Assembly: GCF_001038625.1 (NCBI RefSeq)
Contig: NZ_CP011803.1
Coordinates: 2,542,001 to 2,606,000, forward strand
DNA from: Clostridium carboxidivorans P7
Lineage (GTDB): Bacteria > Bacillota > Clostridia > Clostridiales > Clostridiaceae
Length of the DNA stretch: 64,000 nucleotides
Direction of reading: 5' to 3'
A model generated the notes under the pieces. The model was not told the origin of the DNA. It did no database searches and saw only the letters and a list, made by a program, of their open reading frames with translations. Shown piece after piece: positions 1 to 8,576 of this stretch. Position 1 is the stretch's first letter; each line of letters starts with the position of its first letter. A program made the position numbers and the translations under genes.

Positions 1-443
1 GCTGCAGTTAAATTTACACCTGTAAGTATGCAAATAGCAACAAGTGCTGATACCCATTGTGGCACATTTGGAAACCAAAAGTTAATATAAATACCTACTG
101 CTGTAACTTCTGCCATACAAGTTACCACCCACATTATCCAGTATGTCCATCCTGTTAGATAGCCTGCAAGAGGGCTTACGTAGTCGTTTGCATATGCACT
201 GAATGATCCTGCAACTGGATGTTCAACAGCCATTTCACCAAGAGCACGCATGATAAAAAATATAATTATTCCTGCAACACCATAAGTAATTAATATAGCT
301 GGACCTGCAGCTTTAATAGCTGTTGCTGACCCTAGGAACAAACCAACTCCGATAGCTCCACCAATTGCCATCATTTTAATGTGTCTTTCTTCAAGACCAC
401 GTTCTAGGTTTTCGCCTGTTTGAGCTTGAACTTCGTTATTCAT
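1..443 (-). CDS. Amino acid permease, APC/AAT family (C-terminus beyond window)
   Basis: The first 147 residues are readable and the gene runs off the left edge. After a short hydrophilic N-terminus comes GLEERHIKMMAIGGAIGVGL, the hallmark first transmembrane segment of the AAT branch of APC permeases, where the unwound GAIGVG stretch binds the amino group of the substrate. Later segments include GEMAVEHPVAGSFSAYA, also typical of the family. The product should be a 12-helix proton-coupled amino acid importer in the cell membrane. The substrate cannot be read from this fragment. A GGAAGGAGTAA ribosome site lies just upstream of the ATG. Its long leader carries 10-bp tandem repeats (811-850). 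Confidence 0.85.
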   Translation of the reverse strand, partial: MNNEVQAQTGENLERGLEERHIKMMAIGGAIGVGLFLGSATAIKAAGPAILITYGVAGIIIFFIMRALGEMAVEHPVAGSFSAYANDYVSPLAGYLTGWTYWIMWVVTCMAEVTAVGIYINFWFPNVPQWVSALVAICILTGVNLTA

Positions 444-810
444 TTTACTTACTCCTTCCTTAACAAGAAAAAATTGGTACCTTCAAAACCATAAATCTAC
501 TAAGATTTCAGTTTTTTCAAGTTATATCAAAAAGAATTTGCCTCACTTGCTATTGAATATGAATTGTCATATCTAAAATATATATTGTGAAGTAATCTTT
601 ATGAACGAATTAAAACTCATGACAAATAAAATAATTCCGTCTTTTTAAAATATTCAATTTCAAGTAAATTGTCTATTTTATACTTTTCTGTTTTCAAATT
701 ATTCAATTTATACAATATTCTTTCTTCATTTTATATAATCATTCCAATATTGTCAATAACGACATAAACAATAAAAAGTATCCTCTCCTACAGAATTATG
801 CGAAAAAACC

Positions 811-850
811 TCAACTAGCTACAACTAACTACAAATAACTACAACTTTAA
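811..850 (-). repeat. Four 10-bp tandem repeats, possible operator
   Basis: Read on the minus strand, the units GTTGTAGTTA, TTTGTAGTTA and GTTGTAGCTA follow each other exactly 10 bp apart. A fourth, degraded unit (GTTGAGGTTT) follows them. One-helical-turn spacing is what a regulator binding one face of DNA would need. The repeats lie about 370 bp upstream of the permease start. No known regulator consensus was recognised. Confidence 0.4.
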
Positions 851-1180
851 AGCTAATTTTACCTAGTATAGATTTTCTTTATCTATTTTTATAAAATCTA
901 ATTTGAAAATTTTATGATGCCTATTTGATTTTTTTCCAACAACTTATAATGAAATTGTGAAACGTTTAACCTTTGTGTAATCATTTGTTTCATAAAATAA
1001 ACAATTTCGAAATTTAACGTTATATCATTAACTAAGTCGAAATAACTAACCTTTCTTATGTAACTTTCTTATATCTTTTAATACTTGTTCGATCTCATAT
1101 TTTTAAAAATTACACTTGAGAAATTTAGCATCTTATACTTGCTAAGTTCTTAATAGAAAAATACTGTAGAATACGCTAAT

Positions 1181-1228
1181 AAGCAACTTTTAACTGTATA
1201 TTAGATATAATACAGTTGAAAGTTGCTT
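1181..1228. terminator. Hairpin downstream of the hypothetical gene
   Basis: AAGCAACTTT-TAACTGTAT pairs with ATACAGTTGAAAGTTGCTT, a 19-bp stem with one wobble. It lies about 60 bp past the stop of the minus-strand gene at 1289. The T-tract after the stem is poor, so termination is likely but not certain. Confidence 0.45.
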
Positions 1229-1288
1229 CTCTTACTTTCACTTACATTGTTTCATTTTTAAATAAAAAACTTTTCTCTTTCAAAACTT

Positions 1289-1780
1289 CTAACACATTAC
1301 AATAATTTTATATGGTGTGGTTTGTGCTGGTATACTCATTGTAGTAAAACCATAAACAACAAGTAGATTGTGATTGGCAGGATTTTTAGTAAAAGCTTGA
1401 TCATTTTTAAGTATTATCTTAGTACATTGTGAAATATTTAATTTTAATTTATTATCATTGCTCACCAACTGTCTGTTAAAATATGACACTTTCACTTTTT
1501 GATATTGTGTATCTCTTGCCATAACAATTGCTCTAAATTGAGGTGGAAAAATCATAGGAACTGGTGCATTTGCATCATAAAATCCAGTTACCATATCCCC
1601 TATTCTAAGCATTACATGATCTACAAAATAAGTATCTGGTGATACCACAAATTTTACTAAGTCTCCATATCTATTTTGTACAGATATTAATTTATAGCAT
1701 CCTAATTGCTCTCCATTTGGTTGTACCCAAAAGTCATCAATCATAATAACTTTACCATGAAAAGATTGAAAATTTATCAT
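1289..1780 (-). CDS. Hypothetical protein, 163 aa
   Basis: The start is the ATG of MINFQSFHGK, because AGGAGTGGG sits directly upstream. A longer version starting eight codons earlier would place that ribosome site inside the gene. The protein is soluble-looking, beta-rich and has no signal peptide or transmembrane segment. It contains PVPMIFPPQFRA and ends with a hydrophobic stretch finishing in IIVMC. I do not recognise the family. The gene stands alone, with a hairpin after it and no operon partner. Confidence 0.65.
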   Translation of the reverse strand: MINFQSFHGKVIMIDDFWVQPNGEQLGCYKLISVQNRYGDLVKFVVSPDTYFVDHVMLRIGDMVTGFYDANAPVPMIFPPQFRAIVMARDTQYQKVKVSYFNRQLVSNDNKLKLNISQCTKIILKNDQAFTKNPANHNLLVVYGFTTMSIPAQTTPYKIIVMC

Positions 1781-1948
1781 TTTCCCACTCCTATTTAAAC
1801 TCATATCTTATATAAATTATGCATTTTTTAAGCACTTTGTTACATAATACCCTTCATATTTTTAAAGGAAATAATAAATATATATATATAAGTGAATAAA
1901 TTAACCATCTGATTAACAGTAGGAAATCATCTTTAACAAAAAATGCCA

Positions 1949-1988
1949 AGAAGTTTATCGCATACTTTTTAATATACGATAAACTTCT
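1949..1988 (-). terminator. Rho-independent terminator of the PAP2 gene
   Basis: AGAAGTTTATCG (1949-1960) pairs perfectly with CGATAAACTTCT (1977-1988). On the minus strand the stem is followed by GGCATTTTTTG, which supplies the T-run. It begins 17 bp after the stop codon of the PAP2 gene. Confidence 0.75.
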
Positions 1989-2004
1989 GAAACAAATTAT
2001 ATCA

Positions 2005-2604
2005 TTAATCATTCAATATATTCTTACCTGTATTCTTACAAAATCCTGCTTTGCTAATTAACAACTTTTCAATTTTAATATAAAATTCTTGAATTTTGTT
2101 TCTTAATAGAAAATTATATAAATAGTTTGTAACAAATACCATAATATATGCACCAATGACATCTAAAGGATAGTGATTTCCGACATATACTCGTGAAAAA
2201 CCTACTATTATTGATACTACTGCCATTATTCTTCCAAGTATTCTATTATACTTTCCAAGGCCTAAAGCTACACTCATAGTTCCTGCCGCATGATCGCTTG
2301 GAAAAGATGCATTTTTTGCATGTATTATAAGTAAATTAACTTTGTTATTCACAAAAGGCCTATCTTCATAATATATTATTCCAATTATAAAGCTTAATAT
2401 TAAATTAATTGCTGAAATAATGCATGTGCTTATAGATACTTTTCTATACTCCTCATTTTTCTTAATAACACCTAAAACAAATACTAATGCAGTAATCGCC
2501 ATAAATATATATGGTACATCTTTTGAAAAGAAAACCATTATCTTATCCAAAACTGCATTTTTGTTTGCTAAATCATTTATTAGTCTAAAAAACTCCATAT
2601 TCAT
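2005..2604 (-). CDS. PAP2-family phosphatase, probable undecaprenyl-diphosphate phosphatase
   Basis: A 199-residue membrane protein with about five hydrophobic segments. The three phosphatase motifs are in order: YYEDRPF (a KxxxxxxRP-like first motif), SFPSDHAAG (motif 2, PSGH type) and SRVYVGNHYPLDVIGA (motif 3, SRxxxxxHxxxD). Size and motifs match the BcrC/YodM class, which dephosphorylates undecaprenyl pyrophosphate outside the membrane to recycle the cell-wall lipid carrier. Other PAP2 lipid phosphatases look alike, so the substrate is inferred. It lies beside an L,D-transpeptidase gene, which fits an envelope role. Confidence 0.8.
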   Translation of the reverse strand: MNMEFFRLINDLANKNAVLDKIMVFFSKDVPYIFMAITALVFVLGVIKKNEEYRKVSISTCIISAINLILSFIIGIIYYEDRPFVNNKVNLLIIHAKNASFPSDHAAGTMSVALGLGKYNRILGRIMAVVSIIVGFSRVYVGNHYPLDVIGAYIMVFVTNYLYNFLLRNKIQEFYIKIEKLLISKAGFCKNTGKNILND

Positions 2605-2687
2605 AATAAAAATATCCTTCCTGCTAAATATTGACGCAATACTACATTAACACTACTTTACAACAAAATCAAATAATGCCTTGGATT

Positions 2688-4061
2688 CTAATAATAGCAA
2701 ATAATGGGAGTACCTTTCTCAATATTATCAAATATTGTCTTTGCCAAATAGTATGGTGAATTTATACAACCGTGAGAACCATTGGTCTTATATATATCCC
2801 CTCCAAACTCATCTCTCCAACTTGCATCGTGAATTCCAATTCCTCCATTAAAAGGCATCCAGCATTCAACAGGAGTACTATAATCTTCACCAGTTAAAGT
2901 TGCATTTTTTTCTTTATATTTCAAACTATAAATACCTTGTGGTGTTAAATCATTATTACTTTCATTACCTGTAACCACATCTCCTTGTGCTATTATTGCT
3001 CCATTTTTATAAAACCATAAATGTTGATTTGTCATATCTATTTCCACATAGGTATTCCCAATGTCATTACTATCATGAGAAAAGGCAGTTTGGATATAGA
3101 CAGGTTCTTTTACTACAGTTTTTCCTTCTTTAATTGTTTTATTTAAATTTTGTATTTCCTTAGCAGTATTAATTGACCAGCCATAATCGCCTCCACTGAT
3201 ATTTATTGTTTTTCCTGAAGTTGTAACAAAACTTCTTGCCTTTCCTACCGTATTATAAGTATTAAACAATGAATTAATATAACTTTTTTCTTTTTGATCA
3301 TCAAGCACAACTCCAAAATTTCCATCAATTTTAAGCCAATTATTTATTATTGAGCCATCTATAATTTCTTTATGATTTCCAAAAGTATATGTAATCTTTG
3401 AAGATATATATTTATTAAGAAGGTTTTTATTATCAATAGTTCTTTCAGATTTTGAAGTATATTTTGGATTTACATAGCAATTAGCTGCCTCTAAATCTAT
3501 TGTATCTTCTCCACTAAATATTGCCTTTATTACCTTGTCACATAAAATATCTTTATTAACCTTATTTCCATTCACTTCATCTATAATCATATAACCCTTA
3601 TCTGTATATTTAAAACCAGGTTCTCTAGGTTCAACTACATTACTGATATTGACACAAGAAAGCTTCCCAACCTTTTCTTTTAACAATTCTTCATTATATA
3701 TAACTACATCTGTCATTTTCAAATTTTTTGTGCTAAAAAAAGCTGAAATCCAATTTAAAGGATTTTGTATATGTTTAAATTTGTCATATTTTCCTCCTGA
3801 ATTATATCTTAAACCAATATCAACAGATTTAATTTGTTCTGTTTTACCACCACGCTCCTTTATATTTACTGTATATACTTTCAACTTTGATGTCATTTGT
3901 TCTTTTACTTCTTCAACAGTTTTGCCTGAAACATTGATATGATTAATTTCAGAACCAAAATAGAAATGATTTTTAAAATACATTGCTATGACAAGATATA
4001 TACAAAGCGAAATAGCAAAGCCTATTACAATTTTATTATGCTTATTTTTTTCTTTTACCAT
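2688..4061 (-). CDS. L,D-transpeptidase with N-terminal anchor and peptidoglycan-binding domain
   Basis: 457 residues. An N-terminal transmembrane anchor (about 10-30) is followed by YFGSEINHINVSGKTVEEV, the opening of a PG_binding_4/VanW-type domain, and a long middle region. The C-terminal third is a YkuD catalytic domain with the motif GIHDASW and the active-site SHGCINSPYYL, nucleophile Cys about 432. Such enzymes make 3-3 cross-links in peptidoglycan on the outer face of the membrane. A paralogue with the same layout lies at 15973-17364. The start is supported by AGAGGAATAC before the ATG. Confidence 0.88.
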   Translation of the reverse strand: MVKEKNKHNKIVIGFAISLCIYLVIAMYFKNHFYFGSEINHINVSGKTVEEVKEQMTSKLKVYTVNIKERGGKTEQIKSVDIGLRYNSGGKYDKFKHIQNPLNWISAFFSTKNLKMTDVVIYNEELLKEKVGKLSCVNISNVVEPREPGFKYTDKGYMIIDEVNGNKVNKDILCDKVIKAIFSGEDTIDLEAANCYVNPKYTSKSERTIDNKNLLNKYISSKITYTFGNHKEIIDGSIINNWLKIDGNFGVVLDDQKEKSYINSLFNTYNTVGKARSFVTTSGKTINISGGDYGWSINTAKEIQNLNKTIKEGKTVVKEPVYIQTAFSHDSNDIGNTYVEIDMTNQHLWFYKNGAIIAQGDVVTGNESNNDLTPQGIYSLKYKEKNATLTGEDYSTPVECWMPFNGGIGIHDASWRDEFGGDIYKTNGSHGCINSPYYLAKTIFDNIEKGTPIICYY

Positions 4062-4222
4062 AGTATTCCTCTTATAACTGCAACAAAAATTTTAAATTAA
4101 TAGTTATTTTTAAAGTTAACAAACTCTCTTATAAATAATAGATAAACCCGATTTCATATGTTAATATTTATAGTCATTATATAACTCTAAAATTATTTTT
4201 AGCAATTAGAGCTGTTTAATAC

Positions 4223-4265
4223 AAAAAAACTATCAGTTTTATTTTTACAAAACTGATAGTTTTTA
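4223..4265 (-). terminator. Terminator after mntH
   Basis: AAAACTATCAGTTTT and AAAACTGATAGTTTT form a 15-bp stem around a short loop, flanked by A and T runs on both sides. It follows the stop of the minus-strand mntH by about 40 bp and looks bidirectional. Confidence 0.75.
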
Positions 4266-4303
4266 TACAATTTAATATTTTATCAATCCAATACACAACT
4301 TAC

Positions 4304-5563
4304 TTATACATTTAATATCAGCATTAAGTTTAAAATTGTTATTATAACTGCAATTATTCCCAAAACGATTTTAGAAAATACATCATTAGAATATTTACCC
4401 ATCACCTTTTTAGATGAAGTTAAATATATTTGCAGAAATACTGTAATAGGTAATTGTATGCTTAAAAACATTTGTGAATAAATCAAGCCTTTAAATGGAT
4501 CTTCTATGAAAAATATAATTAAAATTGCAGTAATTAGCGTTGCTCCAACTCCTATTTTTGTATGTGGATCATTTATGTCATAAGGCTCCTTATATATACC
4601 AGCAAAAATACTTCCTGCTGCCATCCCTGCAGTTATTGTAGAAGATATACCAGCAAATAATAGTGCAATTGCAAATATCACTGCTGCTCCCCTACCTAAC
4701 AATGGTTCCAGCATCTGTCTAGCCTGTCCAAGATCTGTTATGTTTATTTTATTAGAAAAAAATGTAGCTGCTGCAATCAAAACCATAGCACTATTAATAG
4801 CCCAGCCTACTATCATGGAAAATAAGGTATCTGCAAATTCATATTTTAATTGCTTTTCAATTATTGCTTCATCCTTTAAATTCCACTGCCTGCTTTGTAT
4901 TATTTCTGAATGAAGAAATAGATTATGAGGCATAACCACAGCACCAATAACACTCATTATTATAGGCATAGCACCTTTAGGAAAATTAGGTGTAACCCAG
5001 CTTACCACAGCCTTCCCCCAATCTACACTAATAAATGCAAGTTCAATAATAAAAGAGATACCTATAAGAGAGACAAATCCAATTATCCATTTTTCAAGCT
5101 TTTTATAGGAATTAGTAAACAGCATCCATACAATTAATATTAAAGCCATGACACTACCAAGCTTTATGGGTATTTTAAATAACATATTAAGTGCTATTGC
5201 TGAACCAAGTATCTCCGCCATTGCAGTTGAAGCAGCTGCAAGTGTTGCTGTTATCAAAATACTTCTACTAAGCCAAGGCTTTAAATAAATCGAGGCTGCC
5301 TCAGATAGACAATACCCTGTAGCTATACCAAGATGTGCTGCATTATGCTGCAATATAATAAGCATTATTGTTGAAAGTGTAATAGTAAATAAAAGTGCAT
5401 ATCCATAAGCTGATCCAGCCATAAGGTTAGATGCCCAATTTCCTGGATCAATGAAACCAACTGTAACTATTAATCCTGGACCTATGTATTTAATAAAATC
5501 CAGCGCCATAAACTTAGCTTTATGTTCTCCAGTAAATAATCCTTTTTTCTTCTTTCTATTCAT
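4304..5563 (-). CDS. mntH: Nramp-family divalent metal (Mn/Fe) transporter
   Basis: About 419 residues and eleven hydrophobic helices. DPGNWASNL in the first helix and MPHNLFLHS in the sixth are the two unwound metal-binding motifs of Nramp proteins (DPGN and MPH). It should import Mn2+ or Fe2+ with protons across the cell membrane. A GTG one codon earlier is possible, but GGAGGAGG is better spaced from the ATG, so I chose 5563. It diverges from the ferritin gene, linking metal uptake with iron storage. Two TGATAAT-type repeats upstream (5601-5633) may be a metal-regulator site. Confidence 0.9.
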   Translation of the reverse strand: MNRKKKKGLFTGEHKAKFMALDFIKYIGPGLIVTVGFIDPGNWASNLMAGSAYGYALLFTITLSTIMLIILQHNAAHLGIATGYCLSEAASIYLKPWLSRSILITATLAAASTAMAEILGSAIALNMLFKIPIKLGSVMALILIVWMLFTNSYKKLEKWIIGFVSLIGISFIIELAFISVDWGKAVVSWVTPNFPKGAMPIIMSVIGAVVMPHNLFLHSEIIQSRQWNLKDEAIIEKQLKYEFADTLFSMIVGWAINSAMVLIAAATFFSNKINITDLGQARQMLEPLLGRGAAVIFAIALLFAGISSTITAGMAAGSIFAGIYKEPYDINDPHTKIGVGATLITAILIIFFIEDPFKGLIYSQMFLSIQLPITVFLQIYLTSSKKVMGKYSNDVFSKIVLGIIAVIITILNLMLILNV

Positions 5564-5600
5564 CACTTGCCTCCTCCTTCAATGTTATTAATCTTCTATA

Positions 5601-5633
5601 AATAAATATTATCACAATTAATAAATATTATCA
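5601..5633 (-). promoter_or_regulatory. Direct-repeat operator candidate upstream of mntH
   Basis: AATAAATATTATCA occurs at 5601-5614 and again at 5620-5633, 19 bp apart. On the minus strand each reads TGATAATATTTATT, which resembles half of a Fur-type TGATAATnATTATCA site. Placement about 40-70 bp upstream of mntH and on the far side of the ferritin promoter fits shared metal control. Confidence 0.4.
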
Positions 5634-5640
5634 TCTGATA

Positions 5641-5669
5641 TTGACTATTTAAATCATTTGTTGTAAAAT
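5641..5669 (+). promoter_or_regulatory. Predicted promoter of the ferritin gene
   Basis: TTGACT (5641-5646), a 17-bp spacer and TAAAAT (5664-5669) form a good vegetative promoter. The roughly 115-nt leader contains a hairpin (AAAATACT at 5726-5733 with AGTATTTT at 5745-5752) before the GGAGAGG ribosome site. Confidence 0.5.
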
Positions 5670-5789
5670 TATTATAAAAATTAGTCGAATATACTTATTA
5701 TGTATCTTCAAAAGTCACTTTTTATAAAATACTTTTTAGTATGGAGTATTTTATTATTTAATATATAAAATGAAAAAGGAGAGGATTAT

Positions 5790-6296
5790 ATGTTTAGTGA
5801 AAATTTAGCTCAAGCTTTAAATGACCAAATCAATTTTGAATTTTATTCTGCGCATCTTTACTTATCAATTGCTGCTTACTTTTCATCTATTGATTTAGAC
5901 GGCTTCGCAAACTTTTTTACAGTTCAAGCTGAAGAAGAAAAATTTCATGCAATGAAATTTTATAATTACGTAAATGAAATGGACGGAAGAGTATTACTAA
6001 AAGGATTTGAAAATCCTCCTGTATATTTTGACTCACCTTTAGATGCTTTTGAAAAATCATTAGCACATGAAAAAACTGTGACTAAGAGAATTTATAATCT
6101 TTCTGATATTGCATTGGAAGAAAGAGAACATGCTACTTTAAGCCTACTAAGGTGGTTTATAGACGAACAAGTTGAAGAAGAGAAAAATTTAAATACAGTT
6201 ATTAAGAAATTGAAAAGGATAGAAAACGACATGGCAGCCCTATATATGCTGGACTCTGAACTGGCTGCAAGGGTATTTGTTCCACCAGTTAACTAA
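5790..6296 (+). CDS. ftnA: Non-heme ferritin
   Basis: 168 residues, the normal size for bacterial ferritin. All ferroxidase-site residues are in the positions used by E. coli FtnA: Glu17, Glu50, His53, Glu94, Gln127 and Glu130. The protein should oxidise Fe2+ and store it as a mineral inside a 24-subunit cytoplasmic shell. It lacks the heme-binding Met arrangement of bacterioferritins. The gene has its own promoter (5641-5669), an AAAAGGAGAGG ribosome site and a terminator, and it diverges from mntH. Confidence 0.92.
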   Translation: MFSENLAQALNDQINFEFYSAHLYLSIAAYFSSIDLDGFANFFTVQAEEEKFHAMKFYNYVNEMDGRVLLKGFENPPVYFDSPLDAFEKSLAHEKTVTKRIYNLSDIALEEREHATLSLLRWFIDEQVEEEKNLNTVIKKLKRIENDMAALYMLDSELAARVFVPPVN

Positions 6297-6340
6297 AAAT
6301 ACCTTTGATAAATCTGCTTTTAACTATGGATATAAATAAA

Positions 6341-6388
6341 AAGGTTCTATCTCAAAATACATATAACATGATTTTTGAGATAGAACTT
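6341..6388. terminator. Bidirectional terminator between ferritin and the reductase gene
   Basis: AAGGTTCTATCTCAAAA (6341-6357) pairs with TTTTTGAGATAGAACTT (6372-6388). It lies between two convergent genes and can serve both. Confidence 0.75.
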
Positions 6389-6403
6389 GATTATCTTAAA
6401 ATC

Positions 6404-7078
6404 CTATAAATAACTATTAAGTTCTATTTGCTCTTTGAACACTTCTAGTCCTACTCTGTCTATGTAATCTCCTAATCTTTCTCTTGTGCCTGCATTTTCA
6501 CTATATACTTGAATAACTTTTTCTATTAAATCATATATTTTTTCTTCTGATACAGAAAGTGCTATTCTATCTGCTATTCTTGGCTTGGCTCCACCTTTTC
6601 CGCCAACATAGAGCATCCAGCCTTTTCCGCCACCTATTAATCCTATATCCTTAAAGGCGCTATCAGCACAGCTATTAGGACAACCACTTACACCCATCTT
6701 TAACTTATTAGGTAATTCTTTTCCATGATATAAACTATCTAACTTTGCTCCAACTGTTACTGAATCTTGAAGACCTCTTTTACAAAAAGTAGTGCCTGGA
6801 CATATTTTTATACTTCTTACACATAGCCCAATTGCTGCACCTGGGTCCATGTCTAAATCTTTCCAAACATTATCTAAATCTTCTTCTTTTAAGCCAACTA
6901 GTGCAATTCTTTGAGCTCCTGTAACCTTAACAGCTGCTGCATTGTATTTTTCAGCTACATCTGCAATAGTTCTTAAAACATCTGGTGTCACAATTCCTGC
7001 AGTTAAATGTGGTGCAATACTGTATGTTTCCTTATCTCTTTGCAATATTGCCCCTTTTTCTAGTAAATCCTTTTTCAT
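6404..7078 (-). CDS. Small nitrite/sulfite reductase-like siroheme and 4Fe-4S protein
   Basis: 224 residues. The N-terminal half resembles the ferredoxin-like half-domain of nitrite/sulfite reductases. The paired cluster motifs CPGTTFC (Cx5C) and CPNSC (Cx3C) are the four cysteines that bind the 4Fe-4S cluster and siroheme. It is less than half the length of assimilatory sulfite reductases and has a single repeat, as in small proteins of anaerobic clostridia and archaea. Whether it reduces sulfite, nitrite or something else cannot be read. GGAGG precedes the ATG. No siroheme synthesis or electron-donor gene is adjacent. Confidence 0.8.
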   Translation of the reverse strand: MKKDLLEKGAILQRDKETYSIAPHLTAGIVTPDVLRTIADVAEKYNAAAVKVTGAQRIALVGLKEEDLDNVWKDLDMDPGAAIGLCVRSIKICPGTTFCKRGLQDSVTVGAKLDSLYHGKELPNKLKMGVSGCPNSCADSAFKDIGLIGGGKGWMLYVGGKGGAKPRIADRIALSVSEEKIYDLIEKVIQVYSENAGTRERLGDYIDRVGLEVFKEQIELNSYL

Positions 7079-7125
7079 TTTGTAACCTCCTGAATTTTGT
7101 TTTTAATAATATAATACACTATTTA

Positions 7126-7545
7126 TTAGATTACTTCTATTTCTACATCAACATTTCCTCTAATGGCTTTGGAATAAGGACAGTTCTTATGAGCTATATT
7201 TGCATATTTTAAAGCTTTTTCTCTTTCTAATCCATCAATTGATACTTGCAATTTTACAGCTATTTTTAGTCCCTTATCCTCTGGATCTTCTTTTAAAGAT
7301 ACAATTGCTGAAACAGTAGTTTTTTCAAATTTTGTTCTAGTTTTTTGCAAAACAACTTCCAATGCACCATTAAAACAAGTGCTATACGCAGCTGCAAAAA
7401 GCTGCTCCGGATTTGTTAATTTTGTGTCTTCTCCACCTAATTCCTTTGGCATAGCTACATCTAAATTAAAAGACATATCTGGTGAATAAACTCTACCTTT
7501 TCTTGCTCCTACATTAATCATTGTTGTTTCATATAAAGTTTTCAC
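7126..7545 (-). CDS. ohr: Organic hydroperoxide resistance protein (Ohr/OsmC family)
   Basis: 139 residues. It opens with the Ohr-type MKTLYETTMINVGARKGRV and has the two redox cysteines in AAAYSTCFNGAL and NCPYSKAIRGN. Ohr reduces organic peroxides through these thiols. I chose the GTG at 7545, because AAAGGAG lies 8 nt upstream. A TTG six codons earlier would overlap that ribosome site. The gene is 48 bp upstream of the reductase-like gene on the same strand, and the two may be co-transcribed under oxidative stress. No OhrR-type MarR gene is adjacent. Confidence 0.88.
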   Translation of the reverse strand: MKTLYETTMINVGARKGRVYSPDMSFNLDVAMPKELGGEDTKLTNPEQLFAAAYSTCFNGALEVVLQKTRTKFEKTTVSAIVSLKEDPEDKGLKIAVKLQVSIDGLEREKALKYANIAHKNCPYSKAIRGNVDVEIEVI

Positions 7546-7916
7546 AATTTTATCTCCTTTCAATGGCTTTTATTAAAATTTATCTTTTATTCAATAATTT
7601 ATATTGTTTAATAATATTTATCCTAAAATTAGAATAACATAGTTTTACCATTAAATCAACTTATTTTTGTCATTTTCAACTCAACTTTCTCATCTACAAA
7701 ATATAAAAATAATACTTACAATGTGCTCAAATTGCCAAACAGGAAATATTAAAAATTAGTATTCCATGGTTTTGCCTATAAATTGTCACGGCATTGTCAC
7801 AAATAACCTTTATAATAAAAAAAGTAAAAAAACTTAGTGGATAACGTATTGTTATTAAATATGTGGATTATAATAGGAGTTTCCTTAAAAAAAGAATGTA
7901 AAGGATGGTAATATTA
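7546..7916. other. Divergent intergenic region between ohr and the lipoprotein gene
   Basis: About 370 bp, AT-rich. A direct repeat ATTGTCAC occurs twice close together at about 7784-7801. No RNA gene or clear operator was recognised. Confidence 0.45.
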
Positions 7917-8420
7917 ATGAAAAAACATAATTTTTTAAGTAAAACAACAGCTTGTTTACTTGTAATTGGTGTATCAATGGCCTTGTTTGCAGGTTGTCAA
8001 AGCAGCAGCAGTAATAGTGGAACAGCTAGTAATACTACACAAAGTAGCAGCAAACAAAATGGCAATAAACCCTCTACAGAGCAGATGAAGAAAAGAGTAC
8101 AAGATAGTATTCAACCTCTAGTAACAGCAGGAACTATAACGCAAGCTCAAGCAGATAAAATTATAGCAGCATATGAATCACGTCCTGCAGGAAATGGACA
8201 GAAGAATAAACCACAGGATAATCAACAAAGTAGTCAACAGGGAAGTACTGAAAATAATGGCCAAAATAAACAAAGATTTAATCCTTTAAGTAAATTAGTA
8301 AGTGATGGCACTATTACACAAGCTCAGGCTGATGCTGTTACTCAAAAGATGAAGGAAAATTCTACACATAAAAACAACGGACAAAGTTCTCAAAATAATA
8401 ATGGACAATCTTCTAACTAA
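7917..8420 (+). CDS. Lipoprotein with two GTITQAQAD repeats
   Basis: 167 residues from the ATG that follows AAGGATGG; a second ATG 12 bp earlier is too close to that site. The signal peptide ends in a lipobox LFAGC, so the protein should be lipidated on the outer face of the membrane. The mature part is Ser/Asn/Gln-rich and holds two copies of the motif LV-x2-GTITQAQAD (PLVTAGTITQAQADKI and KLVSDGTITQAQADAV). The same motif recurs in the exported protein at 41143-41478. The function is not known to me; a surface or spore-coat matrix role is only a guess. Confidence 0.7.
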   Translation: MKKHNFLSKTTACLLVIGVSMALFAGCQSSSSNSGTASNTTQSSSKQNGNKPSTEQMKKRVQDSIQPLVTAGTITQAQADKIIAAYESRPAGNGQKNKPQDNQQSSQQGSTENNGQNKQRFNPLSKLVSDGTITQAQADAVTQKMKENSTHKNNGQSSQNNNGQSSN

Positions 8421-8504
8421 ATAATTTAAAATAACATAGATATCAAATAGTTAATTATAGATAATTTTTTATAATTAAAACTCAAGTAAGTATGGCAAAA
8501 AAAT

Positions 8505-8538
8505 AATAAGGTGAACAGAACTTTTTCTTTCACCTTAT
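8505..8538 (-). terminator. Terminator of germination operon 1
   Basis: ATAAGGTGAA (8505-8514) pairs with TTCACCTTAT (8529-8538). On the minus strand the stem is followed by TATTTTTTT, so it terminates the gerB-type gene that ends at 8577. Confidence 0.7.
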
Positions 8539-8576
8539 ATTCTCTATTGATTGAATACTTATATAAATTTATTATT

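Larger units (their letters stand above)
444..1288. other. Intergenic region upstream of the amino acid permease
   Basis: An 845-bp, very AT-rich stretch with no convincing gene on either strand. It holds the leader of the permease gene, four 10-bp tandem repeats at 811-850 and a hairpin at 1181-1228. I looked for T-box, glycine or lysine riboswitch signatures and saw none. Confidence 0.6.

Noticed and set aside
444..810. T-box or other riboswitch in the permease leader
   Set aside because: No T-box sequence, specifier stem or terminator/antiterminator pair was seen.
811..850. CRISPR-like array
   Set aside because: The units are 10 bp and directly adjacent, with no spacers and no cas genes.
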